Positions 28,732 to 37,800 of a DNA stretch of 40,011 nt are shown piece by piece. This DNA comes from a candidate division WWE3 bacterium RIFCSPHIGHO2_01_FULL_40_23 (GTDB lineage: Bacteria > Patescibacteriota > WWE3 > UBA101185 > 2-01-FULL-41-18). Each line of letters opens with the position of its first letter. Position 1 is the stretch's first letter. The notes below the pieces were generated by a model. It was not told the DNA's origin. It saw only the letters and a list, made by a program, of their open reading frames with translations, and did not search any database. The translations under genes were made by a program, and so were the position numbers. The stretch spans positions 246,422 to 286,432 of the forward strand of contig MEUZ01000003.1 of the NCBI GenBank assembly GCA_001772615.1. Reading direction: 5' to 3'.

Positions 28732-28783
28732 ACACAACGTGTATAACATAGGTCAAATATTATTACAATACACATTCGTATGT

Positions 28784-30070
28784 ATGAGTTCAAATTTTAT
28801 ACACATAGACATAAATTCCTATTTTGCTTCCCTGCTCCAGCAGGAAAACCCCTTTTTAAGAGGAAAGCCCGTAGGGGTTATAAAAGATGTGGGGCGCACA
28901 TGCATAATCGCCGCGTCAAAAGAAGCAAAAAAATACGGCGTTAAAACCGGATCAAATGTAAAAGAGGCAAAAAAGCTTATACCTTCCATAATTTTAATAC
29001 CCGCAAAGTTTGATCTTTACCTTCACTGCACTAAAAAACTTAAACAAATATTTGAAAGTATCACTCCAGATGCTGAAATCTTTTCTCTTGACGAAGCTTT
29101 CATACCGCTTGATAACTGTGTGTACCTTTATTCGGACCCATACAAACTGGCGCTAAACATTCAGGAAAAAATCAAGAAAGAACTTGGGGAATGGGTAACC
29201 TGCAACATAGGAATAGGAGAAAACAGACTTCTTGCAAAAACTGCAGGGGAAATAGCACCGAAAGGATCAATACTTAAGATTGTTGATGAAATTAATCCGG
29301 CAGATATTCCAAAAGAAAAAGGGTTTTTGATAATGACCAAAGATGAACTCTTAAAAACTGCCAAGTTTTCTGATGTGTGTGGCATAGGCTTTCGTCTGGA
29401 GGAAAGATTAAAACCTTTCGGGGTAGAACACCCTTATCAGATAAACAGCCTGTCGGATGAAGTTTTGGAAAAATATTTCGGGCCTTTTTACTCACAAGCA
29501 TTAAGAAGGATTGGAAAAGGTGAGGAATCTTACATTCTTAACCGTCCTGAAAACGCGCATATGAAGGGGGTTGGCAGAACCATAACTGGCTATAAACTTT
29601 GTAGCAGTGAAGACGCAATTAAAAGAGTTTTATATAACTTAACCGAGGAGGTTACTTACAAGGTTAGAAAGATGGACATGGCTGGGCGCTTAATATTCGT
29701 GTTTCTAACAGGCTCAAACGGAGGGGGGGAGAAATCCTGGCACGGCCATAAAACGCTTAAACATTACATAAGGCACACAAACGAAATGTTTAATATCTTA
29801 TATCACAGCCTTTACAAAAAATGGAAAAGAAACTTTAGCGTTATAAGATTTGGCGTCGGGCTCTCTCTTTTAAAACCTTTAAAAGAAACTCCTTATCCAC
29901 TTCTTACCGAGTGGTATAAAAATGAAAGGCTTTATAAAGCCATGGATAAAATATCCGATAAATTCGGGCTTTTTACAATCAGATCAGGCGTTTTAAAAGA
30001 AGAAGAAATAATCAGGCCCGAGGTAACAGGGTTTTTAGGCGATAAAAAATACCAGCTTGATTACAACTAA
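28784..30070 (+). CDS. dinB: Y-family DNA polymerase (DinB/Pol IV-like)
   Basis: FIHIDINSYFASLLQQENPFLRGKPVGV, SLDEAFIPLDNC, GIGENRLLAKTAGEIAPKG, DVCGIGFRLEERLKPFGV. Start at ATG 28784; the tracked upstream extension runs across the tRNA-like locus. Confidence 0.9.
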   Translation: MSSNFIHIDINSYFASLLQQENPFLRGKPVGVIKDVGRTCIIAASKEAKKYGVKTGSNVKEAKKLIPSIILIPAKFDLYLHCTKKLKQIFESITPDAEIFSLDEAFIPLDNCVYLYSDPYKLALNIQEKIKKELGEWVTCNIGIGENRLLAKTAGEIAPKGSILKIVDEINPADIPKEKGFLIMTKDELLKTAKFSDVCGIGFRLEERLKPFGVEHPYQINSLSDEVLEKYFGPFYSQALRRIGKGEESYILNRPENAHMKGVGRTITGYKLCSSEDAIKRVLYNLTEEVTYKVRKMDMAGRLIFVFLTGSNGGGEKSWHGHKTLKHYIRHTNEMFNILYHSLYKKWKRNFSVIRFGVGLSLLKPLKETPYPLLTEWYKNERLYKAMDKISDKFGLFTIRSGVLKEEEIIRPEVTGFLGDKKYQLDYN

Positions 30071-30077
30071 CAACACT

Positions 30078-30146
30078 TTGTCATTCCCGCGCCTGTCCGC
30101 CTCTGGCGGGAAAGCGGGGATCCCGCATCAAGTGCGAGATGACGAG
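30078..30146. repeat. Composite palindromic repeat (element 4)
   Basis: TTGTCATTCCCGC...CCGCC-TCT-GGCGG...GCGGGGAT followed by ATCCCGCA-TCAAG-TGCGAGATGAC, between convergent dinB and the RDD gene. Confidence 0.8.
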
Positions 30147-30152
30147 AGCGGA

Positions 30153-30830
30153 TTAATAAAAAGTCGGGGGTGTAGGAAGAGGCTTTAAGTCCAAAGGCTC
30201 ATATACTTTATTTGAGGTATCGGGAGACGAGCTTTTTCCAATTTCCTCTAAAATACTTGTGACATCGCGTTTAAGCGATTCATTCCCAAGGTAGCTTCTG
30301 ACTGAAAGAACCGCAAGACCCGCATTAAGAACAAGAACCACAACAAGCGCAACGAGAGAGACAAAGAGCCTTCCGCTCTTTTCCTTCACAACATAAGTAT
30401 CCGAAAGCATATCATGCCATCCCTGCTTTTTTTCCGTTTTAAAAATCCAGTAGTAGCCAATGCCAAAAAGCGCGCCTGCCGCCATTTTTGCTATATATTC
30501 ACGAAACATAGCACGTTTGAAAGTCAAGTTTGAACCATCCTCATGGACAATTTTTAAACCGCAGATAAGCTTCCCCACATCTCCCCCGTATTCACTAATT
30601 AAAACGGGCCAAAGTAAAAACCAAATAAAGGGACGAACAAAAATCGCAAAGAGCAAAAACCAAAGTAAGGAGTTAATAAAAACAAAGACGTCATAAGAGA
30701 GAAAACTCACAACCAAATACATAAGAACAAAAGCATCAATACTTAACACTAAAGCATTCAAGACGTGAGCCAAAGCCCTTAGCCAAAATGACGCAAAAAC
30801 TTTATTATCCAACCGGCACCTCCGTTTCAA
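30153..30830 (-). CDS. RDD-family membrane protein
   Basis: FWLRALAHVLNALVLSIDAFVLMYLV, GGDVGKLICGLKIVHEDGSNLTFKRAMFREYIAK, KKQGWHDMLSDTYVV. Confidence 0.85.
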   Translation of the reverse strand: MKRRCRLDNKVFASFWLRALAHVLNALVLSIDAFVLMYLVVSFLSYDVFVFINSLLWFLLFAIFVRPFIWFLLWPVLISEYGGDVGKLICGLKIVHEDGSNLTFKRAMFREYIAKMAAGALFGIGYYWIFKTEKKQGWHDMLSDTYVVKEKSGRLFVSLVALVVVLVLNAGLAVLSVRSYLGNESLKRDVTSILEEIGKSSSPDTSNKVYEPLDLKPLPTPPTFY

Positions 30831-31827
30831 TAAGCTGTTTGTACAAAAGAACCCAAGTTGACTCCATAAAAACTTTAGCGATAGCGGAAATTAAAGTGAA
30901 CAGAATAATTAAGGCAACTATCATAATTCCAAAGAGAGGAAAAAGCACTACACCAGCGTAAGGAGACAAAGCAAGCCCCGCAATCCCTATAAAGATTAAA
31001 ATCATAAAAGGGATAAGAATAACGCATGAAGCAAGACCAAATAAAAACCCTGTAAAACAATTAATTATTCCCATAACAACAACGTCAATAAAAAATTTCT
31101 TAAAAATATAAAACCCTTTTTTAAAGGCTTGCCTCCATGAAAGATCCGAAAGGACAACCGCTATCCTCCCAAGACCCGCCGACACGGAAACGATAATAAG
31201 AAGTATAAGAAACACAAGCGCAAGAGTTAGTAAAACTAAACCAAGAAAAAGCTTTACCCCGGAAGACATTTCGGACATAAAGACCAGAATCATAGGAACC
31301 CACAAGAGAAAAAGATCAACGAAAGCTAATACCATAGGCAAAAGCTCAAGTTTAACTATCTCTACAGCCCTTCTCCTCCCCTCTTTTGACATTCCGGAAA
31401 GATCAGCTGTTATCCCCCTGTTTTCAAGATCAACTCCCTGAACCAGAGAACCATACGCGTAAGAACGGGCGTAAATTGAAATGCCAACTACCAGAACAAA
31501 AGCGATAAGCAAAAACACACCCAGGACAACCCAGTAATATATTGGTATTCTTCGCCCCACCTCTCTTAAAGAAACAGTGCTTTCTCCCAAAACAGAGCCC
31601 GCTTTTAAAAGCCCATCCTCAAAAGTTCTTTTATATACATCGTTAACTTTCCCGGGAGTTTCTATCCTATTGTCTTTATCTTTGGTTTTACTTCCCGGGG
31701 CGTCAGGAATATTGAAATTTCCTCCCGAGGAGCCCATGGCAAGGATTAAACCAAATACCCAAAGCCATTTGTTTTTAAATGTAATGCGAAATGCCTCGTT
31801 TATGATCTTTCCGTAATCCGCTTTCAT
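30805..31827 (-). CDS. Multi-TM membrane protein of unknown function
   Basis: IINEAFRITFKNKWLWVFGLILAM followed by several hydrophobic segments; overlaps the RDD ORF start. Confidence 0.65.
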   Translation of the reverse strand: MKADYGKIINEAFRITFKNKWLWVFGLILAMGSSGGNFNIPDAPGSKTKDKDNRIETPGKVNDVYKRTFEDGLLKAGSVLGESTVSLREVGRRIPIYYWVVLGVFLLIAFVLVVGISIYARSYAYGSLVQGVDLENRGITADLSGMSKEGRRRAVEIVKLELLPMVLAFVDLFLLWVPMILVFMSEMSSGVKLFLGLVLLTLALVFLILLIIVSVSAGLGRIAVVLSDLSWRQAFKKGFYIFKKFFIDVVVMGIINCFTGFLFGLASCVILIPFMILIFIGIAGLALSPYAGVVLFPLFGIMIVALIILFTLISAIAKVFMESTWVLLYKQLIETEVPVG

Positions 31828-31890
31828 AGTGCTTCACATACAAAGGTAGCATACATCCTGTATCCTGTTAAATACTACCCAAACTTATTT

Positions 31891-34800
31891 CTATGGGAGT
31901 GCTACATTCTCATTAACCTGTCCGTATTTTTTACTTATTGTAATGTTTTTTGATTCGTAGATGTCTTTGTAGGTACTATCCGGTTGTTTGATGCTTACTA
32001 CCAGTTTGTATGTAGCTTTATCCACAAGAAAGTTATACCTTCCTCCTTCTTTGGTAACAACGGGAGGTATACTAAGTCTTGGTATATCTACATTAATAAG
32101 TTTAACAAGGGCTCCTTTAACCGGGGTTCCTCTATTATCAAGAACAACACCCCAGGGCTTTGCTTTTGATCTTGCTCTTCTATACACCATCATTAGCACA
32201 AATATACTTATCACAATAAGATTTTGAAGTGTCTGGGAAACCAGAAAGATAATAAAGCTGATAATAAAAGAAGTGTAAAATACGAAGGTTGATGCTTTGT
32301 ATGCAGTCTTTGAGGTTGCTTCAATGTTCCTTCTTCTTTTTTCCTCCTGGTTCCAGTCTTTTGTAATGTTATCCATTGGTATGTTGTAAACAATCTTTTC
32401 TTCTCTTGAGACACTAAAGGGTCCTCCAAGATAAAGGTTTTCATAAACTTCATCCATAAGTTTGCCCGTTAAAACCCTTGACGGGAAATCATAGTTTGAT
32501 TTATCGGCTTCTATCGCATAGCTTCCCTCCTCAACAATAAATTCATATCTTCCGTAAATATCGGATACGGTTTGAATCCTCTCTCCTTTACCTCCTTCAA
32601 GCGTTACGACAACAGGATCCAAAGGTTCTTTGGTTATAGAGTCATAAACTATTCCCCAGGGATGTCTTTTCTTTTTTATCATTCCTACAAGAACGGCGGG
32701 AAGATTCCACACAGGTATTTTCGACAAAGCGGGAAGATATACTCCCGAAACCGGAATTAAGGCCGAGGAAGCAATGGCAATCATAGAGGCACCTAAGGTA
32801 ATAAGGGTAGTCCCCCTATACCTGGCGGCAATCTTAGCAAGTTCGGCGGTATTTTTTACAAAGGGGTTTTCGGCAACCGAAAGCCTTATAGTCCTTACAA
32901 GCTTTCTGGCAGCTGAAAGCTCAAGCTCTGAAGGAAGCATCTCTCTTACAAGTACCCCATCTGTTGTCGTTGAAAACTGATGCCAGGCGTCATACACGTA
33001 GTTTTTATTCTGGCTCATTACCTCAAAGTAATAAGTGGTGCCAGGCTCCAGACCGTCTATTCTTATTCTGTGACTAAGCACTTTCTCACCCGAAGAACTG
33101 TCATCTCCATAAGATAAGGTTTCCCCATAATTAACCTTGCTTGTCGCGTGATGGTTTGTATTCCAGGCAATAATCGCATAATCTTCACCTATCTCAACAA
33201 CTCTTACATTGGAGATAACCGTGGGTTCAGTACTTAACCACACCTCCGTGGTAACGACAATATTATTTATTATTTGATCAATAATAGGCTGAATAGGCTC
33301 TAAGAGCTCGGTAATAATATCAATGATGACCTCGGGCGTAGTGTTGTTAAGAACCTCAATTATGGTTTCCACAACGGTAACGGCTGCATCCTCCACTACA
33401 GAAATAGTGTCGGAAACAACATCCGTTATAACATCAACTATCTCATCCACTATTGATTCTTCAGGCGGAGGAACTTCAACTATAGGAGCGGGTGTTGGCG
33501 AAGGTTCAAGCGGCGGGGGTGGAGGGGGCGGGGGCTCAACAATTGAGAAAGAATACGTTTTTGAAGGGCCTTCATTTCCTACTCTGTCGGTTCCGGTTAC
33601 TAAAAGCCTGTAATCCCCTACCGAAAGCTCCGAGGGGAAGGTGTATGAAAAGTTTGCATACTTATCACTTGCGTTAAGAGAGTTATCAGTTACCTTTGAA
33701 CCATCGGATGAGAAAAACATATCGGTAAAGTTTATCGTGTTAATGGAGTAAGTTTGGTAAGAGCCAAAGGAGTTCTTCCTTTCAAATCTTAGCTCCACTT
33801 CGTCAGGCCCTGAAGCCACTCTGTTTACATCTTTATCCCCTCTTAAAGGATCGGTCACCCTTCCATAAAAAGTCGGGGTGGAGTCAGTCACTTCATAATT
33901 TCCCGATGAAGAAACCGAAGTATCATTAATTTTTTGCACTTCTGAATTTGGGCCGGTGAAATCGGCAAAGACTGTAAATGACCTGGATATTGTATTACCA
34001 GCTTTATCAATTGCCTTCACACTCCAAACTCTTTTACCCTCTTTAAGCTTTCCGTCATTATGGGTTTTACCCCAGGCATTTCCCGATAAAGTCTGCACTG
34101 AAATCCGATCATCGGATGGATCATCAGTGTTAAACCCTGAAAACTTGGCAATATACTTTTGCGTCTTTTTATCTTTTGTGCCGTTTGGGGGGATACCGCT
34201 TATTTCAAAGTCTCCGCTATCCCCGTTATCAACATTAAGCGTGTAGCTATCTATCCCAGTCCCGCCGTTGTCCCTAGCGGGCCTAAAGACAAACCAGGGT
34301 CTTTCTATAGCTATATATGATTTGTGAGGCGGTGAAATAAGCTTTAAGGATCTTGGATCTGTTGTGTCATCCGAAAGGTTTGTTATGGAAATTGATCCCG
34401 CGGATGAATACGCCGATTCATTCCCAACAGCATCTTCGGCTTTGACCCTGAAATAAAGGGTTTGTGTTGATAAATCGGTTGTAAAGGTATAGGAGGTGGC
34501 TGTTGAAGTGTCGGTGTTTGATTCACAACCGGTGAAAGAAGAGTTATCACACCATTGGACAGTGTATGGGGTGGACGCCAGACCTGAACCTGAATCCGTT
34601 GAGGCGGTCCAGGTGAATGTAGGCGTGGTATCTGTTTCCTCGGAAGAGGTAGTTGGCGTACCGGGAACAGTTGGGGCCGTTGTATCAACTATGAAGGCTA
34701 TGGATCCCGAATTTGCAGTAGCGTAAGCGGACTCCGCAGCCGAGTTATCAATAGCTTTAACCCTCCAGTAAAAGCTTGTGTCAGAGAGTGTTTGGCCCGC

Positions 34801-37800
34801 GGAGCCGGTAGTGTAAGTGCCGCTTCCGGCCGCTTGACCCACGGTAAAGGTTGCCCCGCCCTGCGCGGCAAGAACCGAGGTGTAGTCCACGATGGGAGAT
34901 GCGAAATCCGAGGTGTCATCAATCTGGATTCTGTATTGAACAGTATCCGAAGCATCAGGATCCGATAAAGTAAATGTTAAGGTTGGAGTGTTGTCAGCCG
35001 AGTACTCCCCATTTACGAAAGATGAAGGCCCAAGGTTTGTAGGAGTATCCGGCGGGTTATTTCCTCCAACATTTACTCCCGAATACCTGATGTTTGCGTA
35101 ACCGTAATCTATAGCCTGGCTTTCCACCCAAACCACATTCATCACTCCCGAGGTGAACTTTTCGGGAGCTGCCGGTATGTGATAAAACATATAATTTACA
35201 GCTTGGGATGCGACAGGAGTTGTTGAATAAGCCGTTATCGCTCTGGCCCTAATGTAGTAGTAGGAAGTACCTTCTCCATTAACAGCTGTTGTGGCCCAAT
35301 TGGTTGGAGGAGGAAAGGTAAAATACTGCCATGGGCTGTCATTAAAGATAGTATTGTAGTATTCGGAAAAGTGGACAAGGGGCACCCATGAGATACCATT
35401 GTAATATTCCCAAACAACTCTTCCGGCAACGCCGTCAGTGGAGATATCAACATTAACAGTGTCGTATTTATCTGTATCCCCAAAATAAACGGCATCCCCT
35501 ACTCCTGTAACAAGCTGGACATCTGTAAGAGTTGAGTTTGAGGCATCGGTTGTTTCATTTGAATAAGCTCCGCTCACGTAACTCCAAACCTTATCAAAGG
35601 CCCCGTACCTCGAAACAATGTATGTCGGGCTTGTATCAAAATCGGTTGATGCGAATGGGGGGACACCCTTTTTATATGAAATCCTACCTGTAACCATAAT
35701 GGTGTCAGTTAAACCTGAAAGGTCGCCCGCAATTACATAAGCATTCGTTCCATCCGAGGTGATAATGGCATCATGGTAAGATGCTTGGGTAACTTCAGGA
35801 GCGCTTGTGGATGACGGGTAAAGTTCAAAAGGAGTTAACCATGAACTGCCGTTAAACGCCGTGAACATACTTTGGTGGTCTTCACCTGTACCACCATATA
35901 AGAGCAGGAGGTAGCCTGAATCTAACCCAACAAGACTTGCACGGGGAAGCTCACCGGAGCCTATTGAAGTAACTGCTGTTGTAGCGCTGCCCCACGTGGT
36001 TAATCCGTCTGAATCCGACCTATATTTCATCTTGTAATCTGTACCCTCCCGGTAGACAACTGCTATTTTGTCAGTTCCAAACCTTGTCATAAGAAGACGT
36101 GAAGTTTGAAATGTTCCCGGCGTGTTTAGGGGATCTATTGATGTAAACCATGATGGTGCGGTACCCAATCCGTCCGAGTAGTAAACTTCCACGTCAGCAG
36201 CGGCAGCGCCATCATTCCAATGTCTTGCGGCGATCCAGAGTCTGGTAGTTCCCTGAACTGATATTACGGCATCGGTATACTCATCCGCCGCCGACGCTGA
36301 ATCAAGAACAGTTTGCTCCGATTCCATTGTCCAGGTAGCCCCGACCCCCTTGGTAAACTTTCTATAAAAAACATCTTTAGTTGAAGCACCCGAACTGGCT
36401 AAATGGGTACTGTAAGCGATGTATATATTATCATTTGAATCAACCACCGCAGATACTGACTTTTGGTTATTAAAAGCTTGGTAGGTTCCTATCTGCCCTC
36501 TGCATGTCCAGGTTGATCCACTGTCGGTGGAATTAAACCAGAGAAGGCCTGTGACATAACTTCCATTACAGAGTATGGAAACCGGGAAATATCCAAAATT
36601 GTTATCTTCGGTGTTCACAAATAAGTGAAGTGTTCCGTCTGAAGTTTTAACCATGGTTCTTCCCGCCTGGACGCCTGTAGTGTCAATATCCCCTTGAGTT
36701 ATTGCTACAACTGTTGGGGAGATGTCGGCTACGGACGCTGGTGTTGAGGTTTCAGGCGTTACCGTAAATGACGCGGTTCTGACTCGCATGGGAGAACCGG
36801 CGTTTTCAGTCCATATAACATAAATTTTATTTGAAACCGGGTTAGGTGTTATTGAAAGGTTATTAATTTGGGGTATGGAAGTCATTTGGGATCCGACAGG
36901 GGTCGGAGAAGAAAAGGAGGTTACTCTGGCCCTTATCCAGTATTGAGTAGATCCATTTACGTCCGTTGTCGCCCAATCGGAAGGAGATGTGAAAGCGGCC
37001 CAGCCATCTCCCTGAAAGACAGTATTGGATGAAGCTGTAAAAGAAAGTGAAGCCCAGGTAGAACCGTTCCAATATTCCCAGGCATAAACGGTGCTTGCCG
37101 AACCGTTTGTTGATAAATCCCATGAAATACCATCAAACTTTTCCGATTTTCCATAGTAAGCGATATGGGTGGCACCTGCGGGCATTGTTACGTCACCTGT
37201 ACCGTTATCCCCTGCATCCGTGGTGTCATCTGTGTAAGCAGCACCGTTGTATCTGAAGTATTTGTCAAATGTCCCATGATAAGAAACCAGCTCCGTTTTA
37301 GTAAGATCAAAAGAGCCGGCAGGGTTTGGGTCGTAATTCCAAATTGGCCTTCCCAACCTGTAAACTATTTTCCTCCCTCCCGAGAGACCGGATAAAAGAC
37401 TTGTTGTATCAAGGTAAACAGCCCAGGCATTAGTGCCGTCCGTGGCAACTCCAATGCTTGTGGTGTTAGAGGTTTCGGTGGAAGTATCCCTGACGGATTC
37501 AAAGTCGTTCCATTGCGTCCCGTTGAACATGGCAAACCCCGATCCTGAAGCCATATGTAAATAACCTTCGGTGGTCCCAACGTAAGAAAAAGCAGCTCCC
37601 GCTGAACTGAAGCAGTTATCGGGGTCAGCATCAAGAGTTACTGACCAGGTGGAGACACTGACAGTGTCGTCCCTGTACCTGAAACACAAGATGCCGCTGT
37701 TAGTTGTGTACAGAACCCCTACCTTAGATCCGAAACGCGCGGGGGCACCGTAGTGATAGCTTGATGCGGTACCAGCAGTGTCAATAGCCGATATAGCTTG

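Noticed and set aside
28697-28783. N-terminal extension of the DinB ORF (MTGPACLPKPGPHNVYNIG...)
   Set aside because: It translates the antisense of the tRNA-like locus and a promoter-like region; ATG 28784 gives the standard DinB N-terminus.
33323-33613. Plus-strand Ser/Thr/Gly-rich ORF (SSGGGGGGGGS)
   Set aside because: Antisense reading of the poly-Pro linker of the giant gene; composition is an artefact of the opposite strand.
34383-37634. Alternate-frame ORFs in the giant gene (34383-34688, 34698-34955, 35235-35495, 36863-37123, 37365-37634)
   Set aside because: Out-of-frame readings of a repetitive, Ser/Thr-rich coding region; no independent coding evidence.
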